A stretch of 64,000 bases of DNA from Akkermansia sp. (GTDB lineage Bacteria; Verrucomicrobiota; Verrucomicrobiia; Verrucomicrobiales; Akkermansiaceae), in the NCBI GenBank assembly GCA_017409465.1, contig JAFQSQ010000028.1:49918-113917 (forward strand), in the 5' to 3' direction. This document shows, in pieces, positions 53,874-61,933 of the stretch. The notes beneath the pieces are model-generated. The model saw nothing but the letters and a program-made list of their open reading frames with translations. It had not been told where the DNA came from and searched no databases. Both the position numbers and the translations under genes were made by a program. How positions within the stretch are numbered: position 1 is the first letter of the stretch; each line of letters begins with the position of its first letter.

Positions 53874-55937
53874 TTACTTACGCAGATTCCTCGATTTCCC
53901 CGCGGCATCCTTGAACAGCGGAATGAGCGATACTCCCCATGACTGGTGCTCACCCACATATGGCTGCTCGATGATGATGGTATTGGCGCCCTTCTGCAGC
54001 GGGAGCATCGTGGGCTCCTGCACCCACCAGATTTCCTCTTTATCCAGCGGTTCCTCGAAGTTCCACTTATTGCCCTTGAGCGCCTTCTGCCCGGCCAGTC
54101 TGTATTGGCGCGGATTTTTCACTTCCTGACCGTTGACCCAGATACGGGTACCGGCCTGCGACCATTCACCGGCGCGCGGCACGCCGGTCCAGCGGCGATT
54201 GGAACGCGCCGGCGCATCAAATCCTATCATAAAGGGTTTATCCCCTGCACTGCGTGAGCTGATAGTGGTAACCGCCCACACCGTATTGCCCGGTTTTGTG
54301 CCCATGAACATCCCCAGGTAGCCGGTATCCGGGCGAGTACGGAAGTACAGGTTGGCACAATAGGCCTTACGGGTCTTCAGTTGCTCCCATTCACCACGGA
54401 GCACCTTCTGCCGCGTCTGCTCTGCCTGTGCTGTGGGCACTGGCGACACGACCGTCCATTCTATCCTGCTCTCCGGCCAGAAGGGGAACGGCTCATCCTT
54501 GAAGATACTCTTGCGCAGCGCATTCATGCGATGTTCGAAATTACTGTATGCCTTGTGCGCCTCAGTATCCGGCCCGGGCATATCCAGCGGGAGAGCATCA
54601 CCATCAGACCCGCCTCCGACCCAGGCACGCTCAGCCATGGCGCACATACCCGGCCACATCGAGCACATCCCGGGGATATTGTCCTTGTCGTCTACCTTGC
54701 CGTCCGGCCAGATACACATGATACTCCCCAGCTTCAGCGCATCGCCCTTCGCGGAACCGCAGGGACGCATGAAGAAATAACGCCGCACCAGCATGGCAGG
54801 ATCCAGCAGGTTCGTATAGCCCATGGTAGAATCAAAAGCCTTGCGCACGATTCGTTCCGGGATGATGGATTTGGCCACCATATCAGCCCCCTCACCCCAG
54901 CGCTGTTCGATAGAACTGTCGCCCACAGGCAAATCGCGACTACTGGCCCACTGCATGGGCGTGCGACCATGCGATTGGAGCTTTCGGGTCACGAAATCCA
55001 CAAACTGCGGAGCATTGGGAATCCGGACCTCATCTGCCCCGAAATGAATAATCGGACACATCTCGGCAGGTATCTCACGGCAGAACTCATCCAGCAGCTC
55101 GCCCACAATTTTCATCCCCTTCTCCGAATGCATTTTGAAACCGAAAGCCCGGTCAAAATACGCACTGTGTCCGGGCATATCCAGCTCAGGAATCACCCGG
55201 ATATTACGCTCGGCTGCGTATCGGCACACCTCCCGAATCTGCTCGTAGGTATAGGTATCGTTCTTGTCACGTGTACGATGGCGGGGGTCATTCAACTCCG
55301 GGTAGGCCTTACACTGGATATGCCAGGCCGGATAATCCGTGAGGTGCCAGTGGAAAAGATTCACCTTGAGTCGTGAGGCCAGGTCCAGCTCCTTCTTGAG
55401 CCTCTCTACGCTGCGGAAATTGCGTCCACAGTCCTGCATATAGCCGCGGCAGGCAAAAGCCGGCCAGTCCGTTATCTCGCCACAGGGCAGAGATTTTCCC
55501 GAGGCCTGCAGCTGGCGAAGCGTCTGAATACCGTTAAACAAGCCGGCTTCCGTTGCAGCAGTCAGCGATGGCTCATCCCCCAGTATCAGCTTGTATCCTT
55601 CGGGGCGAGCCGCCTCCGGCAGCGCATCAGCATCCAGCACCAGTCGCAACACCATGCTCACCCCACCCTCTCGGCGGCATTCTTTCTGAAACGCCTCCCA
55701 AGCCGTTCTGACCATGGGCAACCCGGAGACATCCATGCCCTCCAATTGCCAGGAAGAGACAGCCGGCAACACTTGCTTACCTGACCACCTCACCTCACGA
55801 GGAAAAGGAATCAACGCTTTGTCGGCACTTTTCAGGTCAATGGGCGACACCCATCCGGTGGCCTCTGCCGGGGCAATAACACCTCCCGCCCCCACCATCA
55901 GAGCGACGATAAAACCTTTCAACCATTTGTAATTCAT
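53874..55937 (-). CDS. GH20 family beta-N-acetylhexosaminidase, secreted
   Basis: A 687-residue secreted hexosaminidase that removes terminal GlcNAc or GalNAc. Signal peptide at residues 1-26 (FIVALMVGAGGVIAPAEA). A GH20b domain precedes the TIM barrel, which begins ACRGYMQDCGRNFRSVERLK and shows LFHWHLTDYPAWHI, ELDMPGHSAYFDRAF and the catalytic pair Asp302-Glu303 in HFGADEVRI (Ala replaces the more common Gly before the pair). A C-terminal beta-sandwich with RRWTGVPRAGEWS and INGQ-like VNGQEV follows, probably a carbohydrate-binding module. With the GH84 enzyme it points to use of mucin or N-acetylated host glycans. Confidence 0.94.
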   Translation of the reverse strand: MNYKWLKGFIVALMVGAGGVIAPAEATGWVSPIDLKSADKALIPFPREVRWSGKQVLPAVSSWQLEGMDVSGLPMVRTAWEAFQKECRREGGVSMVLRLVLDADALPEAARPEGYKLILGDEPSLTAATEAGLFNGIQTLRQLQASGKSLPCGEITDWPAFACRGYMQDCGRNFRSVERLKKELDLASRLKVNLFHWHLTDYPAWHIQCKAYPELNDPRHRTRDKNDTYTYEQIREVCRYAAERNIRVIPELDMPGHSAYFDRAFGFKMHSEKGMKIVGELLDEFCREIPAEMCPIIHFGADEVRIPNAPQFVDFVTRKLQSHGRTPMQWASSRDLPVGDSSIEQRWGEGADMVAKSIIPERIVRKAFDSTMGYTNLLDPAMLVRRYFFMRPCGSAKGDALKLGSIMCIWPDGKVDDKDNIPGMCSMWPGMCAMAERAWVGGGSDGDALPLDMPGPDTEAHKAYSNFEHRMNALRKSIFKDEPFPFWPESRIEWTVVSPVPTAQAEQTRQKVLRGEWEQLKTRKAYCANLYFRTRPDTGYLGMFMGTKPGNTVWAVTTISSRSAGDKPFMIGFDAPARSNRRWTGVPRAGEWSQAGTRIWVNGQEVKNPRQYRLAGQKALKGNKWNFEEPLDKEEIWWVQEPTMLPLQKGANTIIIEQPYVGEHQSWGVSLIPLFKDAAGKSRNLRK

Positions 55938-56102
55938 ATCTTTATACTATCAATAAATTAATACGAAAAAAATCAGACTGTTCATATGTAAGCAGATTTT
56001 ACCACCGATGACAAGAACAAAAACAACCTCAGAAATCCCCCTCCGAATCCCGCCTCGGCAGCTATGTGACGTTTTTCTCACCTGCGCAGGAATGAATTTC
56101 AG

Positions 56103-56131
56103 TTGAAAAATGAAAAGAATTACGTTACATT
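56103..56131 (+). promoter_or_regulatory. promoter of the RND pump operon
   Basis: TTGAAA, 17-base spacer, TACATT; predicted start about 13 bases before the ATG at 56151, with a weak purine run (AAAGAAG) in between. The longer reading frame starting at a TTG here would begin in the -35 box. Confidence 0.7.
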
Positions 56132-56150
56132 AAACGTAGATAAAGAAGAT

Positions 56151-58283
56151 ATGTATCCACGTTGTTCCTTAATCACGTTTTTTCTGATGGCCGGGGTTGC
56201 GGCAGCGCAGATGCCCGGAGGGGCGGCCTCCCATGTGCAGGTGGAGAAGGCCGTACGAGGTAAAGACCGCATCGTCCGCAAGAGTATTGCCCATGCAGAG
56301 CCTATCAGCACGGTGAACATCTCGGCTGCGGTATCCGGCTTCCTGCATGAGGTTCGTTTCAAGGAGGGCAGCATCGTCAAGGCCGGAGATGTGCTCATGG
56401 TCATTGACCCTATCCGCTACCAGGCCGCCGAGCAGAAAGCCCGCGCGGCAGTAGCGCAGCTGGAAGCGCAAATTCTCTATGCGGAGAACCGCTATGCCCG
56501 ACTTTCGCGCCTGGCAGAACAGCAAGCAGCCTCCCAGGAGGATATGGAAAGTGCCCTGGCCACGCTGGAGGAGCTGAAAGCCAAACGCTCCGCAGCCCAG
56601 GCCAATCTGGTGAAGGCTCAGAAAGATTTGTCCGACTGCACCATCAAGGCTGAAATTACCGGGCGCATCGGTCGCCTGAATTTCTCACAGGGGAACTACG
56701 TGAACGTGGGTGAAAAACTGGCCACCATCACCCAGATTGACCCCATCTACATGCGATTCCCGCTCAGCCAGACGGATGTGAACAGCATTTTCGGAGGTCC
56801 CGGGAAAATTGCCGATGTATCGAAGGTGAACATCATCACCGCCAATGGCGTGCGCTACCCCTCCGTGGGCAAGGTGGATATCGTGGACAACCAGCTGACC
56901 GGCGATACAGACAGCTACACGCTCTGGGCCAGATTTGATAACCCTGACCATGTGTTGACGCCTCGTGGTATCGCCGCACTCCACATTGCGCTCGCTGATA
57001 CGGAGGAAGTGACCATGGTGCCGCTCACTGCCGTACAGCACGACGCTGACGGCGCGTTTGTCCACGTGGTGGATGGCAAGAACGTGGTCTCCCGCCGCAA
57101 TGTGGTGGCAGGCCCCATTCAGGGGCGTCTGCAATCTATCTACGAAGGGCTGGAAGCCGGCGAAACCGTCATCATCGATGGGGCGCACAAAACGCGTGTC
57201 GGCGGTACGGTTATCCCGGTGGAAACCGTGAAGCCGGAGGAGGAAGCCCCGCAGCCCGAGACTCCGGAATCCGAACCGCTGGTCATAGTCAAAACCGACA
57301 CGGTGAGCGAGATAGAAGACCCCACGGTCATCACCTGTCAGGGAGCCCGCATAGAAGCAATCAACACCGTGGAGCTGCGCCCGCTGGTGCAGGGTCTGCT
57401 GGCAGAGCCCCAGTTCAAAGAGGGTGATATGGTGAAGAAGGGAGACGTACTCTTCCGCATCGACCCCGTCCGGTATCAGGCGGTGGTAGATGCCCGCAAA
57501 TCCGAAATTGCGCAGCTCGATGTCCGCATTCAGGATGCGCTGGTGAAGCTCAACCGCCAGAAATACCTGCTGGACAGAAATGCCACCAGCAAGGATGAAG
57601 TGGAGAGTGCTCAGGCTACCTTTGATGATTTACAGGCGGCGCGTCTGGCTGCCGTGGCGGACTTTACCATCGCGCTGGATGACCTTTCACGCTGCACGAT
57701 CCATGCCGGCATGGATGCCCGCATCGGTCGCGTGAACTTCTCCGGCGGTAACTATATCACTGATACCAAGTCCCCGCTGGCTTCTCTGGTGCAAATCAGC
57801 CCCATCTATGTGCGCTTCTCCATGAGTGAGAACCGCATTCTCTCCGCCTTCGGCAACGTGGAGAAACTGATGAAAGAAGCGGAAATTTCGCTGGTAACCG
57901 CCTCCGGCAACGTGTACGGAGAAAAGGGGCACGTCTGCTTCTGTGATAATATCATCCGCACCGCCACCGATACCCAGAACATCTGGGCGTTCTTTGACAA
58001 CAAGGACGGTCGGCTGAGCCCGGGCGGCGTGGTCACCATCCGCGTGAAACGCAAGCCGGAGTTCAAAGTACCCGCCGTTCCGGCAGAGGCTGTGCTGGTG
58101 GATACCGCCGGGCACTACGTATTTGTGGAGGCGGACGGGCATGCCCGCCGCCGACAGGTCATCTGCGGCGGCACGACAGAGGATGGCCGCACCGCCATTC
58201 ACTACGGTCTGACTTCCGGTGAGAAAGTCATCATCAACAACCTGGCCTCTCTGAGCGAGGGAACTCCTGTCCAACCCGAATAA
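56151..58283 (+). CDS. RND efflux adaptor, tandem-duplicated (two MFP modules fused)
   Basis: A 710-residue periplasmic adaptor (membrane fusion protein) for the RND pump encoded next. Uniquely it holds two complete adaptor modules in one chain. Module 1 (about 30-360): lipoyl half FKEGSIVKAGDVLMVIDPIR, coiled coil, IGRLNFSQGNYV, beta-barrel. A Pro/Glu linker follows (about 360-390). Module 2 (about 390-705): FKEGDMVKKGDVLFRIDPVR, coiled coil, IGRVNFSGGNYI, barrel. Usual adaptors are about 380 residues. The signal peptide (LITFFLMAGVAAAQ) lacks a lipobox. The start is set by the promoter. Sixteen bases separate it from the pump gene; no outer-membrane TolC-like gene is nearby. Confidence 0.93.
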   Translation: MYPRCSLITFFLMAGVAAAQMPGGAASHVQVEKAVRGKDRIVRKSIAHAEPISTVNISAAVSGFLHEVRFKEGSIVKAGDVLMVIDPIRYQAAEQKARAAVAQLEAQILYAENRYARLSRLAEQQAASQEDMESALATLEELKAKRSAAQANLVKAQKDLSDCTIKAEITGRIGRLNFSQGNYVNVGEKLATITQIDPIYMRFPLSQTDVNSIFGGPGKIADVSKVNIITANGVRYPSVGKVDIVDNQLTGDTDSYTLWARFDNPDHVLTPRGIAALHIALADTEEVTMVPLTAVQHDADGAFVHVVDGKNVVSRRNVVAGPIQGRLQSIYEGLEAGETVIIDGAHKTRVGGTVIPVETVKPEEEAPQPETPESEPLVIVKTDTVSEIEDPTVITCQGARIEAINTVELRPLVQGLLAEPQFKEGDMVKKGDVLFRIDPVRYQAVVDARKSEIAQLDVRIQDALVKLNRQKYLLDRNATSKDEVESAQATFDDLQAARLAAVADFTIALDDLSRCTIHAGMDARIGRVNFSGGNYITDTKSPLASLVQISPIYVRFSMSENRILSAFGNVEKLMKEAEISLVTASGNVYGEKGHVCFCDNIIRTATDTQNIWAFFDNKDGRLSPGGVVTIRVKRKPEFKVPAVPAEAVLVDTAGHYVFVEADGHARRRQVICGGTTEDGRTAIHYGLTSGEKVIINNLASLSEGTPVQPE

Positions 58284-58298
58284 CCTTTCACGACGACT

Positions 58299-61200
58299 AT
58301 GTTTTCCGAATTTTTCATTCACCGTCCCAAGTTTGCCTTTGTTGTCTCCATCGTGATGATGCTGGCGGGTCTTATCTGCCTGTCGCTCATGCCGGTGTCG
58401 GAATACCCGGAGGTATCGCCGCCCACGATTTCGGTGCGCATGACCTATGCCGGAGCCAGTGCGGAAGAATTGGCGCAGGTGGTGGCCGCCCCCGTGGAGG
58501 AACAGCTCATCGGTATGGATGACCTGGAGTATTTCTACTCCTCCTGTGCCAACAACGGCTCCTACTCGCTCACCCTCATTTTCGCCTCCGGCACCAATGA
58601 TGACATGGCCATGGTGAACGTGTCCAACGCCATCAAGGCCGTGGAATCCAAGCTGCCGGCGGAAATCAAGCAGACCGGTTACAACGTCCGCAAGCGCTCG
58701 GGCGATATGCTCTGCTTCCTTAACTTCAGCTGCGATGAGAACAAGATGAGCATCCTGGAGCTCTCCAACTGGGTACGCATGAACGTGAAAGACCGTGTGT
58801 GCCAGGTGGACGGTATCTCCAGCGCGGATATCATCCCCAGCCGCAACTACGCCATGCGCGTGTGGATGAATACCACCCGCATGAGTGCCCTCAATATCAC
58901 CCCTGCCGACATCAAATCCGCCATCAATGAGCAGAACATCCAGGCTGCGGCCGGTTCCGTAGGCTCGGAGGACGAGGAGTCCTACGCCACGTTCAAGGTG
59001 ACGGCCACCGGGCGACTCAAGACCGTGGAGGAGTTCGGCAATATCATCGTCAAGCGTGGTCTGGACGGTCATGTGACCATGCTCAAGGATGTCGCCACCA
59101 TCGAGTTGGGTGCGGAGCGGAACTCCGGTTACAGCCGCGTGAACGGCAAGGATTCCGTGGGTATGATTGTGTTCCGCAACAACGATGCGAACGCCGTTGC
59201 CACCGTGGGCGCGCTCCAGGACTGCATGAAGGAGATTGAGAAGAACTTCCCGGACGGCATGGACTGGCGCATGGGCTATGACCCGACCCAGGCCATTTCC
59301 GCCACCATGGAGGAAATCGGTATCACGCTCGCGTTGGCTCTCTTCCTGGTGATTCTGGTGACCTACCTCTTCCTGCAGGATTGGCGCGCCACGCTCATTC
59401 CCTCTCTGGCCATTCCGGTCTCGCTGCTGGGTGCATTCATGATTATGTACCCGCTGGGCTATACCATCAACGTGCTGACCATGTTCGGCCTCATTCTGGT
59501 GATTGGTTCACTGGTGGATGATGCCATCGTGGTGGTGGAGAACGTGATGCGTATCATTCAGGAGGAGAAGCTCAGCCCGAAGGAAGCCACCATCAAGAGC
59601 ATGAAGCAGATTACCGGTGCGGTGATTGCCACCACTCTGGTGACGCTGGCCGTGTATGTGCCCATCGCCTTCTACGGTGGTATGGTGGGTGTGATTTACA
59701 CGCAGTTCTCCGTGACCATGTGTGTGGCACTCTGCATCTCTACACTGAACGCCCTCACGCTGTCCCCGGCACTCTGTGCGCTCATCCTGCGTCCGGCAGG
59801 AGCAAAGCAGAGCCGCCTGAGCGTTTTGTTTGTGCCCTTTAACTGGTTCCTGGAGAAGTCCCGCGCCATCTACCTGAAGGGGGCTTCCGTGCTGGTGAAC
59901 AATGCCTGGCTTACCGTGCTGATGATACTGCTGATTATCGGGGGTAACTATGTGTACTTCACCGGGGCTCCGGCATGGTGGAATGAAATCTTCCGCCCGA
60001 CACCGGCTGCCCCCTCCGACCCGGCCGCCGCCATGGCTGCCAGGATGAAAGCCGCGCAGAAACAGCAGGACAAGGGGCTGGATTTCCTTTCCCTCATCTC
60101 TCCGAAGATGATTAACGGCTCCTTCATCCCCACAGAGGATAAGGGCGCGCTCTTTGTCATGGTGAACATGGAGGGTACCGCCACCGCCAAGCAGCGCACG
60201 GATAAGGTGATGCGCCAGATTGAGGAGCGCGTGCTGAAGATTCCCGGTATCGACATGATTACCACCCAGAGCGGCTACAGCTTTGCCTCTGGTTCCGGTG
60301 AGAGCAACGGCATGATGATTGTGCTGCTCAAGCCATGGGAAGAACGCACCACGCCGGAGCTGAGCAACACCGCCATTGCCGCCGCCATCAACAAAGCCTG
60401 TGCGGATATCCCCCAGGCCTCTATCATGGCCGTGACCCCGCCCGCTATTCAGGGCCTGGGTATCACCGGCGGTATATCTCTGGTGCTGACGGTTTCCGGC
60501 GATGATGCCACGCCGCTGTTGCTGGGCAACATGGTCAAGGAGATGCAGTCCCGCCTGCAGGCTCGCACAGACCTCGTTTCCATGGTGCGCAGTGAGTACA
60601 ACGCGGAAAACCCCCAGATTTTCCTGGAGGTGAACCGCCAGAAAGCCCAGTCGCTCAACGTCCCGGTCAATACCATCTTCAGCACCCTGCAGAGCGTGAT
60701 GGCCTCATCCTACGTGAATGACTTCACTCTGAACGGCTTCAACTTCAAGGTGATGATTCAGGGTAACACCCGCGACCGCCGCACGGCAGATGATATCCTC
60801 AACCAGATGGTGCGTAACACCAAGGGAGAAATGGTGCCGCTCTCTGCCCTCTGCACGCTCTCCTACCGCATGGGCCCGGCGTACTACGAGCGCTTCAACC
60901 AGTACATGAGCGCCAACGTCACCGTGCAGAGTAAGGAGGGTGTCGGCTCCGGTCAGGTCATGAAGTTCATTGAGGACACCATTGCTGAGATTAACAAAGA
61001 AGAACGCGCTGCCGGGCGTGACCTCATCTGGGGCGCGGAGTGGAAAGACCTCTCCTACCAGGAGCGACAGAATGAGGGTAAACTCGCCCCGCTCATCGCC
61101 ATGGCTGTCATCTTCGCCTACCTCTTCCTGGTAGCGCAGTATGAAAGCTGGACCACGCCGGTGCCGGTGATGCTCTCCGTGACCGTGGCCACCATGGGCG

Positions 61201-61622
61201 CACTCATGGGTGCTCAGCTCTTCGGGCTGTCCATGTCCATCTATGTGCAGCTGGGTATCCTGATGCTCATCGGTCTGGCGGCCAAGAACGCCATCCTCAT
61301 GGTGGAGTTCAGCAAGGAAGACCATGAGAACGGAACCCGCATCCAGACGGCTGCCATCAATGGTGCCCGCCAGCGTTTCCGCGCCGTGCTCATGACGGCG
61401 ATTTCTTTCCTCTTCGGTGTATTCCCGATGGTGGTGGCCACCGGCTCCGGTGCCGCCAGCCGTGTGGAAATCGGCGTGACGACTTTCTTTGGCATGCTGT
61501 TGGCCACCGTGTTCGGTATCTTCATGGTGCCGCCGCTCTACTCCATCTTTGCCCGCATGCGCGACTGGACTGCCGCCCGCCTGCGTCTGCGCCGCATCAA
61601 TACGATTGCCCGCAACAAATAA
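58299..61622 (+). CDS. RND family multidrug efflux transporter (HAE1/AcrB type)
   Basis: A 1107-residue inner-membrane RND transporter. Twelve TM segments in two halves, each followed by a porter loop; proton-relay residues are present: Asp407-Asp408 in GSLVDDAIVVVENV at the same numbering as AcrB, and the Lys in GLAAKNAILMVEFSKE. The N-terminus FFIHRPKFAFVVSIVMMLAG is typical. Compared with AcrB there is an extra Ala/Lys-rich insert of about 40 residues near position 570-610 (PAAAMAARMKAAQKQQD). It would export hydrophobic compounds, for example bile salts or antimicrobials, with the fused adaptor. The specific substrate is unknown. Confidence 0.96.
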   Translation: MFSEFFIHRPKFAFVVSIVMMLAGLICLSLMPVSEYPEVSPPTISVRMTYAGASAEELAQVVAAPVEEQLIGMDDLEYFYSSCANNGSYSLTLIFASGTNDDMAMVNVSNAIKAVESKLPAEIKQTGYNVRKRSGDMLCFLNFSCDENKMSILELSNWVRMNVKDRVCQVDGISSADIIPSRNYAMRVWMNTTRMSALNITPADIKSAINEQNIQAAAGSVGSEDEESYATFKVTATGRLKTVEEFGNIIVKRGLDGHVTMLKDVATIELGAERNSGYSRVNGKDSVGMIVFRNNDANAVATVGALQDCMKEIEKNFPDGMDWRMGYDPTQAISATMEEIGITLALALFLVILVTYLFLQDWRATLIPSLAIPVSLLGAFMIMYPLGYTINVLTMFGLILVIGSLVDDAIVVVENVMRIIQEEKLSPKEATIKSMKQITGAVIATTLVTLAVYVPIAFYGGMVGVIYTQFSVTMCVALCISTLNALTLSPALCALILRPAGAKQSRLSVLFVPFNWFLEKSRAIYLKGASVLVNNAWLTVLMILLIIGGNYVYFTGAPAWWNEIFRPTPAAPSDPAAAMAARMKAAQKQQDKGLDFLSLISPKMINGSFIPTEDKGALFVMVNMEGTATAKQRTDKVMRQIEERVLKIPGIDMITTQSGYSFASGSGESNGMMIVLLKPWEERTTPELSNTAIAAAINKACADIPQASIMAVTPPAIQGLGITGGISLVLTVSGDDATPLLLGNMVKEMQSRLQARTDLVSMVRSEYNAENPQIFLEVNRQKAQSLNVPVNTIFSTLQSVMASSYVNDFTLNGFNFKVMIQGNTRDRRTADDILNQMVRNTKGEMVPLSALCTLSYRMGPAYYERFNQYMSANVTVQSKEGVGSGQVMKFIEDTIAEINKEERAAGRDLIWGAEWKDLSYQERQNEGKLAPLIAMAVIFAYLFLVAQYESWTTPVPVMLSVTVATMGALMGAQLFGLSMSIYVQLGILMLIGLAAKNAILMVEFSKEDHENGTRIQTAAINGARQRFRAVLMTAISFLFGVFPMVVATGSGAASRVEIGVTTFFGMLLATVFGIFMVPPLYSIFARMRDWTAARLRLRRINTIARNK

Positions 61623-61648
61623 GGATAACAACACCGCTTCTCTTTCTC

Positions 61649-61686
61649 CCCGCGCTCCCCGGAATTATCGGGTTGCGCGGGTCTTT
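61649..61686 (+). terminator. terminator of the RND operon
   Basis: CCCGCGC/GCGCGGG outer and CCCG/CGGG inner stem, followed by TCTTTGTTG, 27 bases after the stop. Confidence 0.75.
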
Positions 61687-61720
61687 GTTGTCGCGCCATG
61701 CCGGAGTAGGAAGATATCAG

Positions 61721-61877
61721 CATTAACAATGCTGTAGCAAGCCTAAAAGTTGGAAATTACTGAAAATAATGAGCTTTTATTCTGCAAGGAAGTCAGGAAG
61801 CAAGCGTTATCCCGTCACCGTTGGGAATCTAAGGCTTTGATTTCTCAAAAATATGTGCAACTACAGCATTGTTAATG
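61721..61877. repeat. 17-bp perfect inverted repeat flanking 123 bp, candidate invertible element
   Basis: CATTAACAATGCTGTAG at 61721-61737 recurs as its exact reverse complement at 61861-61877. The segment lies between the RND terminator and the PEP-CTERM gene, and the right arm is inside the promoter region of that gene. No target-site duplication or transposase is seen. Arm length and spacing fit a site-specific DNA inversion switch. Confidence 0.65.
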
Positions 61878-61886
61878 ATGTATACT
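61858..61886 (+). promoter_or_regulatory. PEP-CTERM gene promoter, apparently in OFF orientation
   Basis: A good -10 (TATACT, 61881-61886) lies 48 bases before the ATG. At the 17-base spacing the present -35 is CAACTA, a poor match. If the segment between the inverted repeats flipped, these six bases would become TTGCTA. Thus one orientation has a plausible promoter and the present one does not. Confidence 0.45.
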
Positions 61887-61933
61887 GCGCTCGGCGACCA
61901 ATTGGCACCACGCAAAACGAACAACTTTAAACC

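Noticed and set aside
56103..56150. Longer N-terminus of the RND adaptor from a TTG at 56103
   Set aside because: These bases form the -35 and -10 boxes, and the extension would precede the signal peptide.
61721..61877. MITE or insertion-sequence remnant
   Set aside because: No flanking target duplication and no transposase remnant; the overlap with a promoter better fits an inversion element, though a MITE cannot be fully excluded.
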